In this document: positions 1 to 9,742 of the stretch, piece by piece
Position numbering within the stretch: the stretch's first letter is position 1
Layout of the letters: each line of letters begins with the position of its first letter
Source: Bacteroidia bacterium
Lineage (GTDB): Bacteria > Bacteroidota > Bacteroidia > Flavobacteriales_D > Crocinitomicaceae
DNA: 60,329 nt
Reading direction: 5' to 3'
Assembly: GCA_030427935.1 (NCBI GenBank)
Contig: JAUICI010000004.1
Coordinates: forward strand, 1 to 60,329
Notes under the pieces: generated by a model
What the model was told of the DNA's origin: nothing
Databases searched by the model: none
Seen by the model: the letters and a program-made list of their open reading frames with translations, nothing else
Position numbers and translations under genes: made by a program

Positions 1-3000
1 ACCAGGAAGTAATTATGGAAACAATGAATACTACACAATAACATTCTGCGCAGATGATCCTAGCGAGGTTGTTCAAATGCTTTTCCAATCTATGCAATTA
101 AGTAATGGAGATGTCATGAATGTTTATGATGGAACAGGTGTTGGAGGACAATTAATCTATACCATTGGAAACGATGATAATGGAAACAACTCATTCCTTT
201 TCCCAGGTTTGACCGTAACCGGAATTTCTCAGTGTATGACGTTTGAGTTTATTTCAAATGGTTCAGGAACTAGTTCAGGGTGGGAAGGAGACTTCGATTG
301 CGTAACTCCTCCTCCTCCATGTAACCCAGGAAACAACCCTCCTGCAGCAGATAACTTTGAAGGAGCAACTCCAATATGTGACTTTACTCAATATTGTGGA
401 GAGACTTCATCATTTTACGGTGTTGATATGAGTGATTGGGGGCAAAGTCCTTGGTTTGATGGATCTCTAGAAAACAATAGCTGGCTTAGCTTTGTTGCAG
501 ATGGACCAACTGCTCAATTCAATGTTGCAACAGATGGAGGTTGTAGTGGAATTCAGATTGGAATCTATTCCGTTGATGCTGCTGGTAATGTAACTTGGCA
601 TTCACCACCATCAATAAACGGGGGATTTGACTATACAAATATTGATGATGGATTTTCGGGGTCAGGTGTTTTGAATGCAAATAACTTAACCGCAGGAGAA
701 ACCTATTACATTATGATTGACGGCCATGGAGGAGCAGTGTGTGACTACACCTTAACGGCAGGAATAGGAGTTACCATTCCCGACCCAGAAATTACTGGAC
801 CAACAACCTTGTGCTTTGGGGATCCAGGAACTCTTACTGTTACTGATCTCAATGGATCAACAAGCACCAATTGGATTTGGACATGGAACGGTGGTACTGG
901 CGGACCACAAGCAGGAAGCACACTTGATTTGAGCACATTTCCTCCAGGCACTTATACTTTTGATGTTATTGCTGATGGTTTTGAAAACTGTGCGGATCCA
1001 TCTGATGTATCTGATCAAATTACGGTGACTATTAACCCTTGTGGTTGTACACCTCCAACAATCAATATTAATAATATCTCAGTTTGTACTCCGAATACAG
1101 CTGATTTAAACTCTGCAATTGGAGCTGGTTCTGATCCAGCAACAATCTCATTTCATGCGAATGCAACAGATGCGAACAATGACGTAAATCCAATTTCTGC
1201 AACGGTTGCAGCTACTGGAACTTACCATGTTAGAGCTGAGGATCCAGGTGATCCATCATGTTTTACTGTTGAACCAATTACAGTAACGATTAACCCACTT
1301 CCAAGTGTAAATGCTATTGGAGATGCATCCATCTGTGCCGGTGATCCTGCCGTGACAATTTCTGCATCTGGTGATCCTGGTACTTTCAATTGGGATAATG
1401 GATTAGGTGCTGGAGCTTCACACGGAGTTTCACCAGCAACTTCTACAACTTATACGGTTACTTTAACAGACGGAAATGGATGTACAAATACAGATCAAGT
1501 AACAATTACAGTTAACCCTTGTGCTTGTACACCACCTGCAATTACCATTACAAATCCAGCGGCATTATGTGCCCCAGCAACCTATGATCTTTCAAATGCA
1601 GTATCTGGTGCTGGAGGTAATGTTGTTTCCTATCATAATTCAAACGCAGATGCAACGGCGGATATAAACCCATTAGGTTCAAGCACCGTCTCTGCAACTG
1701 GAACTTATTTTGTAAGAGTTGAAGATGCTGGAGACCCAACTTGTTTTACTGTAGAACCAATCACAGTAACAATAGATACTCCGGTTGACCCAACATTCAA
1801 CCCTGTGGCTGCAATCTGTTCAGGAGATGCTTTAGCGGCTCTTCCAACGACTTCTACAAATGGAATCACTGGATCATGGTCACCTGCATTGGACAATACG
1901 ACCACGACAACTTACACTTTCACTCCAGACGGAGGACAATGTGCGAATACAACAACTTTAACAATTACGGTTAATCCAAATGTGACTCCAGTTTTTGATG
2001 GAATTTCTCCTATATGTGAAGGAGAAGCATTAGCTCCTTTACCTACAACATCTGGTAACGGAATCACAGGTACTTGGTCGCCAGCATTGGATAATACAAC
2101 TACAACAACGTATACATTCACTCCAGATGCAGGTCAATGTGCAACTACGACAACTTTAACAATAACTGTGAATCCAAATGTAACGCCAACATTCGATCCT
2201 GTAGCGGATATTTGTTCTGGTGATGCTCTAGCTCCACTTCCAACGACATCAAATAACGGTGTAACAGGAACTTGGGCACCGGCATTGGATAATACAACAA
2301 CGACAACGTATACATTTACTCCGGATGCGGGTCAGTGTGCTACAACAACGACTTTAACTATTAACGTTAACACGCCAGTTACGAATACGATAGCTGCGGA
2401 TGTCTGTGATGGAGACACCTATACCTTTGCAGATGGATCTACTCAAACAATCACTGCAAATACTTCTCTGACAACTGTGCTTGTTGCAGCTAATGGTTGT
2501 GACTCAACAGTAACCGAAGATATCACCATGATTTCGCCAGTTACGAATACGGTGACTGCTGATGTCTGTGATGGAGATACATATACCTTTGCTGATGGAT
2601 CTACTCAAACAATTACTGCAAATACTTCTTTGACAACGGTGCTAGTTTCAGCTAACGGCTGTGATTCAACAGTAACGGAAGACATCACCATGATTTCGCC
2701 AGTTACGAATACGGTGACTGCTGATGTCTGTGATGGTGATACTTATACTTTTGCTGATGGGTCTACCCAAACAATCACGGCAAATACTTCTTTAACTACA
2801 GTACTTGTTGCAGCTAACGGTTGTGATTCAACAGTAACGGAAGACATCACCATGATTTCACCTGTTACGAATACGGTTACTGTAAACCTTTGTTCAGGAT
2901 CAAATCACACCTATGCGGATGGAACCATATCGAACAATATAACAGCAAATGAATCTTACACTTCAACTCTTGTAGGAGCAAATGGATGTGATTCAACTGT

Positions 3001-6000
3001 TACAGAGGACGTGGTTATAGGTCCAAATATTACCAACACAATCACTGCTGATGTCTGTGATGGTGACACTTACACGTTTGCTGATGGGTCTACTCAAACG
3101 ATTACGGCAAATACTTCTTTGACAACGACTTTAGTTGCGGCTAATGGCTGTGATTCTGTTGTAACAGAGGATATCACGATGATTTCACCCGTTACAAATA
3201 ATATTACTGCGAATATCTGTGATGGAGACACTTATACTTTTGCTGATGGGTCTACCCAAACAATAACTGCAAATACTTCTTTGACAACTGTGTTTGTTGC
3301 AGCTAATGGTTGTGACTCAACAGTAACGGAAGACATCACCATGATTTCGCCAGTTACGAATACGGTGACTGCTGATGTCTGTGATGGAGATACATATACC
3401 TTTGCTGATGGATCTACTCAAACAATCACAGCTAATACTTCTTTGACAACAGTACTTGTTGCAGCTAACGGTTGTGATTCAACAGTAACGGAAGACATCA
3501 CCATGATTTCACCTGTTACGAATACGGTTACTGTAAACCTTTGTTCGGGATCAAATCACACCTATGCGGATGGAACCGTATCGAACAATATAACTGCAAA
3601 TGAATCCTACACTTCAACTCTTGTAGGAGTAAATGGATGTGATTCAACTGTTACAGAGGACGTGGTTATAGGTCCAAATATTACCAACACAATCACTGCT
3701 GATGTCTGTGATGGTGACACTTACACTTTTGTTGATGGTTCTACGCAAACGATTACGGCAAATACTTCTTTGACTACAGTACTTGTTGCAGCTAACGGTT
3801 GTGATTCAACAGTAACGGAAGATATCACCATGATCTCAACTGTTACGAATACGGTTACTGTAAACTTGTGTACAGGATCTAACCATACTTATGCTGATGG
3901 TACGGTTTCCAATAATATTACTGCGAATGAATCTTATACCTCAACTTTGGTTTCTGTTGATGGTTGCGACTCACTAGTAACTGAAGATGTTGTGATTGGA
4001 CCTGCTATTACTAACACAGTGAATGTTGATGTTTGTTCTGGAGGTTCTTACACTTATGCAGATGGATCTACTTCTACAAATATCACAGCGAATGAATCCC
4101 TAGTAACTACTTTAGTTTCAGCTACAGGATGCGATTCCATTGTAACAGAAAATGTAAACGTATTACCAAATATCACCAACACAATTACCGTTGATGTATG
4201 CGAAGGAAATACCTACACTTTCGCCGATGGTTCCACACAAACGATTACAACAAATACCTCTTTAACAACGACTTTAGTCGCGGCAAATGGTTGTGATTCT
4301 GTTGTAACAGAAGATATAACCATGATTTCACCCGTTTCAAATACAATAACGGTGAATATTTGTTCAGGAGCTAATCATACCTATGCTGATGGAACGATTT
4401 CGAATAATATCACTGCTAACGAGTCATATACTTCAACCTTAGTTTCAGCTGCGGGTTGTGACTCCTTGGTAACCGAAGATGTAGTTGTAGGGCCTCAGAT
4501 TACGAATACATTGAATATTGATGTTTGTTCTGGTGGATCACACACTTACGGAGATGGAACAATTAGTACAAATATTACAGTAAATGAATCTTTAACGACA
4601 ACGTATTCCGCTGCTAATGGTTGTGACTCAGTTGTGACTGAGAACATTAATGTTCTTCCAATTTATAACTTATCAGAAAATGTAAATGCTTGTGAAAATT
4701 CAACTTATACGTTCCCTGATGGTTCCACTCAAGTCATTACAGGCAATGTATCTTATACAAGTAATTTGACCACCACTGGAGGTTGTGACTCAATTATAGT
4801 TACGAATGTTACAATGGATGCTATTCAAAACACGGTTAATGATATATCAGTTTGCGAAAACTCGACTATAACATACCCAGATGGATCTACAGAAGTAATT
4901 ACTGGAAACACTGCGCAAACTTCAATTTTAGTTAGTGTAAATGGATGTGATTCAATCATCGTAACCAATGTAACCATGAATCCAGTATTCAACTTAGTAG
5001 ATAACATTACGGTATGTGAGGGAGAAACTGTGAATTATCCTGACGGCACCTCAGCTATCATCTCAGCTTCCACTTCGTACACTTCGAATTTAACTACGGC
5101 AAATGGATGTGATTCGATTATTGTAACGAATGTGACTATGAACGCTGCTCCTGTTATTACACTTGCTTCCACAAACCCATCAACTTGTGGTGCAACAGAT
5201 GGTACAATTACCATTGGAGGATTAGTAGCTGGGACTTCATACAATGTTTCTTATAATGGAGATCCAGCCATTTCAATGACGGCTGATGCTTCGGGTGAAA
5301 TTACATTTACTGGTCTAGCAACAGGTTCTTATACGGATTTCTTTGTTGAGGGTCCAAATGGTTGTTCTATTACAGATAACACAGTCATCAATATCTCACC
5401 TGTTTCAGCACCGATTATTGACAACCTTCTAAAAGATGATCTTGCTTGTGCTGGAGATGCTTCAGGTCAGATTCAAATTTCCGCTTCAGGTGGTAATGGT
5501 GCACTGACCTATGAAATTGACAATGGAGCTGGATTTACGGCATCCAATGCTACTGGAATTTTTACAGGACTTGATGCCGGAACTTATACGATCACAATCA
5601 CAGATGCTGTTGGTTGTCAAGTAACCGATATCATTGTAGTGAACGAACCAGGAAACATTGTACAAAATGTTGCTTCAACCGATATTCTTTGTTTTGGAGA
5701 TGCAAACGGAACCATATCATGGATGAGTGTTACTGGCGGTACTCCGCCTTATACTTATTCAATTGACAATGGAAATAATTATTCACCAAACTCCAATTTC
5801 GGAGGATTAACTGGAGGTGTTTTCAATGTTACTGTCCAAGATTTAAATGGTTGTAATTCGGATACATCAGAAGTTGTCATCTTTGAGCCAAATGAGCTAT
5901 TATTAACAGCATCGGACGTACCTGTGACGCAACCTACATGTGTAAACGGCGCTGCTTCTTGTAATGGAACAATCACAATAAACATTCCACCAAATGCAGG

Positions 6001-6928
6001 TACTGCTCCTTACACATATATCTGGCCAAATAATATTGCTGTACCAACTTCAATCGCTGCAGTAGATCTTTGTGGAGGCCAATACAATATTGCTGTTGAA
6101 GATGCGAACGGATGTTTATCCAACTTACAAGTGAATCTTATTGATCCAGTTCCACCGACTATTGACGACCTTACAATTGTTGATGCTGGTTGTGATAATG
6201 ATTGTAATGGTCTGATTGATATCACTGCACCAAGCGCAGCATCATTCACTATCAATGGTAGTTCTTCTACTAGTGGATATTTTGATGGACTTTGTGAAGG
6301 TGATTATACTATAGTAATTACGGATTCGGCAAACTGTTCAGTTAGTCAGCAAGTGACAATTGAAGGTTCTGAAAGTCCACTTGCACAGTTTATATTTGAT
6401 CCTGGATATGGAACAATAGATGATTCTGAAATTACATTCACAAACCTTTCAGAAAATGCAGATTCCTATTTCTGGACAATCAATGGATTGGATGCACCAA
6501 ATGACGATTACTATTGGGGGACTTCAGAAACTGAGTTTAGTCATATCTTCCCAACAGAGCCTGGAACGTATGAAGTTTGTTTAGTTGCAGCTTCAAATGC
6601 AGGTTGTGCGGATACCACTTGTACGATTGTGGAAATTAGAGATGAATTCACCATCTACGTTCCAAATGCCTTTACACCAGATGGAGATGCGCATAATCAG
6701 ACATTCAGAGCTTACTTAAACGGAATTGATGTTTATAGTTTTGAAATGTTAATATTCGATCGTTGGGGTGAATTAATATTCGAATCACATAATAAAGACA
6801 TTGGTTGGGATGGTACCTACCAAGGAAATATTGTTCAAGACGGAGTTTACGTTTGGAAGATTAATGTGAAAATGGCTTATACGGATGAAAGAAAATCATT
6901 CTATGGTCATGTAACTGTATTGAAATAG
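1..6928 (+). CDS. Giant T9SS-exported repeat protein (5' end outside window)
   Basis: The frame is open from base 2 with no stop, so the start lies upstream; the first internal ATG is at 77. In order the visible 2300 residues show a CUB-like domain (to about base 305), a Cys-rich domain resembling pre-peptidase C-terminal folds, Ig/PKD-like modules, three 66-residue tandem units, seventeen ~54-residue tandem units (each with a Cys and a GCDS motif), SprB-like repeats (5410-6360), a PKD-like module, and a C-terminal gliding-motility/T9SS type B domain (VPNAFTPDGD... FDRWGELIFES... DGVYVWKI). The type B domain directs export by the type IX system and surface attachment, so this should be an exported adhesin or matrix protein. 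The ligand is unknown. It ends at a strong terminator. Family of the C-terminal domain is secure; function is inference. Confidence 0.93.
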   Translation, partial: PGSNYGNNEYYTITFCADDPSEVVQMLFQSMQLSNGDVMNVYDGTGVGGQLIYTIGNDDNGNNSFLFPGLTVTGISQCMTFEFISNGSGTSSGWEGDFDCVTPPPPCNPGNNPPAADNFEGATPICDFTQYCGETSSFYGVDMSDWGQSPWFDGSLENNSWLSFVADGPTAQFNVATDGGCSGIQIGIYSVDAAGNVTWHSPPSINGGFDYTNIDDGFSGSGVLNANNLTAGETYYIMIDGHGGAVCDYTLTAGIGVTIPDPEITGPTTLCFGDPGTLTVTDLNGSTSTNWIWTWNGGTGGPQAGSTLDLSTFPPGTYTFDVIADGFENCADPSDVSDQITVTINPCGCTPPTININNISVCTPNTADLNSAIGAGSDPATISFHANATDANNDVNPISATVAATGTYHVRAEDPGDPSCFTVEPITVTINPLPSVNAIGDASICAGDPAVTISASGDPGTFNWDNGLGAGASHGVSPATSTTYTVTLTDGNGCTNTDQVTITVNPCACTPPAITITNPAALCAPATYDLSNAVSGAGGNVVSYHNSNADATADINPLGSSTVSATGTYFVRVEDAGDPTCFTVEPITVTIDTPVDPTFNPVAAICSGDALAALPTTSTNGITGSWSPALDNTTTTTYTFTPDGGQCANTTTLTITVNPNVTPVFDGISPICEGEALAPLPTTSGNGITGTWSPALDNTTTTTYTFTPDAGQCATTTTLTITVNPNVTPTFDPVADICSGDALAPLPTTSNNGVTGTWAPALDNTTTTTYTFTPDAGQCATTTTLTINVNTPVTNTIAADVCDGDTYTFADGSTQTITANTSLTTVLVAANGCDSTVTEDITMISPVTNTVTADVCDGDTYTFADGSTQTITANTSLTTVLVSANGCDSTVTEDITMISPVTNTVTADVCDGDTYTFADGSTQTITANTSLTTVLVAANGCDSTVTEDITMISPVTNTVTVNLCSGSNHTYADGTISNNITANESYTSTLVGANGCDSTVTEDVVIGPNITNTITADVCDGDTYTFADGSTQTITANTSLTTTLVAANGCDSVVTEDITMISPVTNNITANICDGDTYTFADGSTQTITANTSLTTVFVAANGCDSTVTEDITMISPVTNTVTADVCDGDTYTFADGSTQTITANTSLTTVLVAANGCDSTVTEDITMISPVTNTVTVNLCSGSNHTYADGTVSNNITANESYTSTLVGVNGCDSTVTEDVVIGPNITNTITADVCDGDTYTFVDGSTQTITANTSLTTVLVAANGCDSTVTEDITMISTVTNTVTVNLCTGSNHTYADGTVSNNITANESYTSTLVSVDGCDSLVTEDVVIGPAITNTVNVDVCSGGSYTYADGSTSTNITANESLVTTLVSATGCDSIVTENVNVLPNITNTITVDVCEGNTYTFADGSTQTITTNTSLTTTLVAANGCDSVVTEDITMISPVSNTITVNICSGANHTYADGTISNNITANESYTSTLVSAAGCDSLVTEDVVVGPQITNTLNIDVCSGGSHTYGDGTISTNITVNESLTTTYSAANGCDSVVTENINVLPIYNLSENVNACENSTYTFPDGSTQVITGNVSYTSNLTTTGGCDSIIVTNVTMDAIQNTVNDISVCENSTITYPDGSTEVITGNTAQTSILVSVNGCDSIIVTNVTMNPVFNLVDNITVCEGETVNYPDGTSAIISASTSYTSNLTTANGCDSIIVTNVTMNAAPVITLASTNPSTCGATDGTITIGGLVAGTSYNVSYNGDPAISMTADASGEITFTGLATGSYTDFFVEGPNGCSITDNTVINISPVSAPIIDNLLKDDLACAGDASGQIQISASGGNGALTYEIDNGAGFTASNATGIFTGLDAGTYTITITDAVGCQVTDIIVVNEPGNIVQNVASTDILCFGDANGTISWMSVTGGTPPYTYSIDNGNNYSPNSNFGGLTGGVFNVTVQDLNGCNSDTSEVVIFEPNELLLTASDVPVTQPTCVNGAASCNGTITINIPPNAGTAPYTYIWPNNIAVPTSIAAVDLCGGQYNIAVEDANGCLSNLQVNLIDPVPPTIDDLTIVDAGCDNDCNGLIDITAPSAASFTINGSSSTSGYFDGLCEGDYTIVITDSANCSVSQQVTIEGSESPLAQFIFDPGYGTIDDSEITFTNLSENADSYFWTINGLDAPNDDYYWGTSETEFSHIFPTEPGTYEVCLVAASNAGCADTTCTIVEIRDEFTIYVPNAFTPDGDAHNQTFRAYLNGIDVYSFEMLIFDRWGELIFESHNKDIGWDGTYQGNIVQDGVYVWKINVKMAYTDERKSFYGHVTVLK
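1783..2376 (+). repeat. Three tandem 198-bp (66-residue) units inside the surface protein
   Basis: Units start near 1783, 1981 and 2179. Each encodes a CSGDALAPLPTTS-type segment, a GTWSPALDNTTTTTYTFTP-type segment and a short TVNPN linker. This is the pattern of Ig-like modules common in T9SS cargo. The copies differ by scattered substitutions. Confidence 0.9.
2384..5152 (+). repeat. Seventeen tandem ~162-bp units inside the surface protein
   Basis: Counting the GCDS motif gives 17 units of 54 residues (55 in some). Two subtypes alternate irregularly: one with DVCDGDTYTFADGSTQTI, one with NLCSGSNHTYADGT. The 5' units (1-9) are nearly identical in DNA, while the last three (PDGS... VTNVTM) have clearly diverged. 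A higher-order offset of 651 bp (four units) links 3011 with 3662, showing block duplication. Confidence 0.92.
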
Positions 6929-6966
6929 CCGACCTAAACCACCTCTAATTATTTGTTAAGCTGATA

Positions 6967-6996
6967 AAAGCACCGATCTTAATCGGTGCTTTTTCA
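6967..6996 (+). terminator. Rho-independent terminator after the surface protein
   Basis: A perfect 9-bp stem, AGCACCGAT (6969-6977) with ATCGGTGCT (6982-6990), encloses a 4-base loop and is followed by a T-run. It lies about 40 bases past the stop. Confidence 0.9.
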
Positions 6997-7099
6997 TTTC
7001 CATTAAAAAGCTCTTGTTCATAATTATCAAGGAGGTTGTCTAAAATCAGCCCTTTTCTTAATCAACTTTGTAGTTTGAAAACACTTTAAACAGCCAGAA

Positions 7100-8065
7100 A
7101 TGAAATATCTAGGATTTATTTTGATCAGTATCTCACTACTTTCTTGTGTTTCCGCAAAGAAATATAAAGAACTCTTGGCTCAGCAAGAGGCTTGTAATGA
7201 AGAATTGGCCAAATACAAATCCATGGCTTTAGATTATGAAGGTAAATACAAGGAATTCAAAGAGAAATTCGACGTATTGACTAAAGATGTTGAACAATTA
7301 AAAAAAGACACAACCAAACTTGGACAGGACTACAGAAACCTGAAAGCTGAGTATGATAAAATTACAGAAATCAATAAAGCACTTGAAGACAAATATAGAA
7401 CGCTTCAATCTAGAGGAGCAAGAGAAAATGCGGTCTTAACTGCCGAACTCGAATCAAAGAATATCGAACTTCAAAGAAAAGAGGAAGAACTAAGAGCGCT
7501 TGAAAAAGAACTCAAAGCAAAACAAGCCGTTCTTGAAGAAAGAGAAAAAAGAGTTCAAGAATTGGAAGCACTTCTTCAGAAACAAAAAGATGCGATCAAG
7601 GCTTTGAAACAAAAAGTACTAAATGCCTTAAGAGGATTTGAAGGAAAAGGAATCACAGTTGAAGAGCGAAATGGAAAAATCTATGTATCCATGGAGGCCA
7701 AACTTCTTTTTGACTCAGGATCGACTAGAGTAGATGAAGAGGGAAAAAATGTGATTCAACAATTGGCTAATGTGCTTCAAGAACAAAAAGATTTAGAAAT
7801 CATAGTCGAAGGGCACACCGACTCCGATCCAATGAAAAGATCCTCCCATCCTAAAAACAACTGGGAACTTTCTGTTTTAAGAGCTACATCTGTGGTCGAA
7901 ATCATGCTTGGATCTTCCGAAATGGATCCAAAAACAATTTCAGCGGCTGGTCGTTCTGAGTTTCAACCTATCGATCCAAATGATAAGGCAAAAAACAGAA
8001 GAATTGAGGTGATTATCGCACCAAATCTAGACGAGCTCTTCCAAATGTTAAGTTCGGTTGAATAA
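7100..8065 (+). CDS. OmpA-family lipoprotein with coiled-coil stalk
   Basis: The 321-residue product begins with a lipoprotein signal ending SLLSC, so it should be lipidated at Cys16. A long charged coiled coil follows (about 20-185), then an OmpA C-terminal peptidoglycan-binding domain (about 195-310) with LLFDSGSTRVDEEG, IIVEGHTDSDP and NRRIEVIIAP. The family anchors the outer membrane to the cell wall through diaminopimelate contacts. It stands alone between the terminator at 6967 and the sulfatase, so it is probably monocistronic. Confident on domain; specific role unknown. Confidence 0.92.
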   Translation: MKYLGFILISISLLSCVSAKKYKELLAQQEACNEELAKYKSMALDYEGKYKEFKEKFDVLTKDVEQLKKDTTKLGQDYRNLKAEYDKITEINKALEDKYRTLQSRGARENAVLTAELESKNIELQRKEEELRALEKELKAKQAVLEEREKRVQELEALLQKQKDAIKALKQKVLNALRGFEGKGITVEERNGKIYVSMEAKLLFDSGSTRVDEEGKNVIQQLANVLQEQKDLEIIVEGHTDSDPMKRSSHPKNNWELSVLRATSVVEIMLGSSEMDPKTISAAGRSEFQPIDPNDKAKNRRIEVIIAPNLDELFQMLSSVE

Positions 8066-8133
8066 AATCTAAACAAGTATTTCTTTAGGAAATTTTTCTT
8101 AAACTTGTTCAAACAAATTTTTTTAATCAGATT

Positions 8134-9684
8134 ATGAGCCGTTTAAGTAAAAGGCTATTCTTGATATTATTGCTGATTCCAGTAGCAAATATCAGTTTAG
8201 CACAAAAGAAAAAGAAACCCAATATTCTTGTTCTTTGGGGAGATGATATTGGACAATCAAATATTAGCGCCTATAGCCATGGAATTACGGGTTATCAGAC
8301 GCCAAACATCGATCGTATAGCAAAAGAAGGTGTGATGTTTACCGACTATTACGCTGAGCAATCTTGTACAGCAGGAAGATCTTCGTTTATTCTTGGACAA
8401 AGTGTCTTTAGAAGTGGTCTTTCAAAAGTAGGAATGCCAGGAGCAAAAGAGGGTATCTCTGAAAAAGACCCTACAATTGCAGAATTATTAAAACCACATG
8501 GTTATGCAACTGGTCAATTCGGGAAAAACCATCTTGGAGATCGAGATGAACATTTGCCAACAAACCACGGATTTGATGAGTTTTTTGGGAATCTATACCA
8601 TTTGAATGCAGAAGAAGAACCGGAATTGCCGGATTATCCAGACCCAGAAGAATACCCAAATTTCAAAAAGAATTATGGACCAAGAGGTGTTATTCATTCT
8701 TGGGCAGACGGGAAAGTGGAAGATACTGGACCTTTAACTAAAAAAAGAATGGAAACCATCGATGACGAATCTTCAAAGGCTGCTATGGATTTCATCCGAA
8801 AGTGTGTAAAAGAAGATAAACCTTTCTTCGTTTGGTGGAACGGAACTAGAATGCACTTTAGAACTCATGTAAAGAAAGAAAACAGAGGTATTTCTGGACA
8901 AAATGAATATGGAGATGGAATGGTTGAACATGATCTTCATATTGGTCAGTTCCTAGAGCTATTAGATGAGCTGAAAATTGCTGATAACACCATCGTGCTT
9001 TACAGTACAGATAATGGTCCACACAAAAACACTTGGCCAGATGCTGGTATAAACCCATTTAGAGGCGAAAAGAACACGAACTGGGAAGGTGGATGGAGAG
9101 TTCCTGCAATGATCAGATGGCCAGAAAGCATTAAAGCTGGTCAAATCTCCAATGAAATTTTCTCAGGAATGGACTGGTTGCCAACTTTCATGGCCGCAGT
9201 TGGCGAGGATGATATCAAAGAGAAATTGAAAAAAGGTCATGCCGCTGCTGGAAGAAATTTTAAAGTACACCTAGATGGATACAATATGCTTCCCTATCTA
9301 AAAGGCGAAGAAAAGAAAGGGAGAAGAAAAGAACTTTTTTACTTTTCTGATGACGGAGATTTAACCGCTCTAAGATATGATGATTGGAAATTAATCTTCA
9401 TGGAGCAAAGAATGGCAGGTACTCTTGGTGTTTGGGCAAATCCTTTCACTCCTTTAAGATTGCCATTGATTTTCAACTTAAGAAGAGATCCATATGAACA
9501 AGCACAGATTACGTCTAACACTTATTATGATTGGATGCTAGACCATGCATTTTTATTGGTTCCTGCTCAGGATATCGTTGGGAAATTTTTATCGACTTTT
9601 AAAGAATTCCCTCCAAGAATGAAAGCAGCGAGCTTTAGCTTAGACAAAGTAATGGAGAAGTTATCTACTCCTGTAAATAAATAA
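8134..9684 (+). CDS. Secreted sulfatase (arylsulfatase family, CxAxR type)
   Basis: The 516-residue protein has a signal peptide (1-23, cut after SLAQ) and the alkaline-phosphatase-superfamily sulfatase fold: metal-binding LVLWGDDIG near 32-40, the active-site CTAGRSSF with Cys78 to become formylglycine, KNHLGD around 130, and a TDNGPH metal/active-site motif near 290. The motif is C-x-A-x-R rather than the commoner C-x-P-x-R; both are accepted variants. It should hydrolyse sulfate esters outside the cytoplasm; the substrate cannot be told. No SusC/D pair or sulfatase-maturating enzyme lies in this window. A terminator follows 17 bases after the stop. Confidence 0.92.
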   Translation: MSRLSKRLFLILLLIPVANISLAQKKKKPNILVLWGDDIGQSNISAYSHGITGYQTPNIDRIAKEGVMFTDYYAEQSCTAGRSSFILGQSVFRSGLSKVGMPGAKEGISEKDPTIAELLKPHGYATGQFGKNHLGDRDEHLPTNHGFDEFFGNLYHLNAEEEPELPDYPDPEEYPNFKKNYGPRGVIHSWADGKVEDTGPLTKKRMETIDDESSKAAMDFIRKCVKEDKPFFVWWNGTRMHFRTHVKKENRGISGQNEYGDGMVEHDLHIGQFLELLDELKIADNTIVLYSTDNGPHKNTWPDAGINPFRGEKNTNWEGGWRVPAMIRWPESIKAGQISNEIFSGMDWLPTFMAAVGEDDIKEKLKKGHAAAGRNFKVHLDGYNMLPYLKGEEKKGRRKELFYFSDDGDLTALRYDDWKLIFMEQRMAGTLGVWANPFTPLRLPLIFNLRRDPYEQAQITSNTYYDWMLDHAFLLVPAQDIVGKFLSTFKEFPPRMKAASFSLDKVMEKLSTPVNK

Positions 9685-9701
9685 ATTAATTCTTAGTGTG
9701 A

Positions 9702-9730
9702 AGCCCGATTCTTTTGGATCGGGCTTTTTT
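9702..9730 (+). terminator. Terminator after the sulfatase
   Basis: Stem AGCCCGAT (9702-9709) with ATCGGGCT (9718-9725), then TTTTTT. It overlaps the in-frame codons upstream of 9743, which argues that those codons are not part of the next gene. Confidence 0.88.
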
Positions 9731-9742
9731 AATCTTCAAAAC

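Noticed and set aside
9698-9742. Upstream start for the HAD phosphatase
   Set aside because: It lies in the sulfatase terminator and would hide the lipoprotein signal that starts at 9743.
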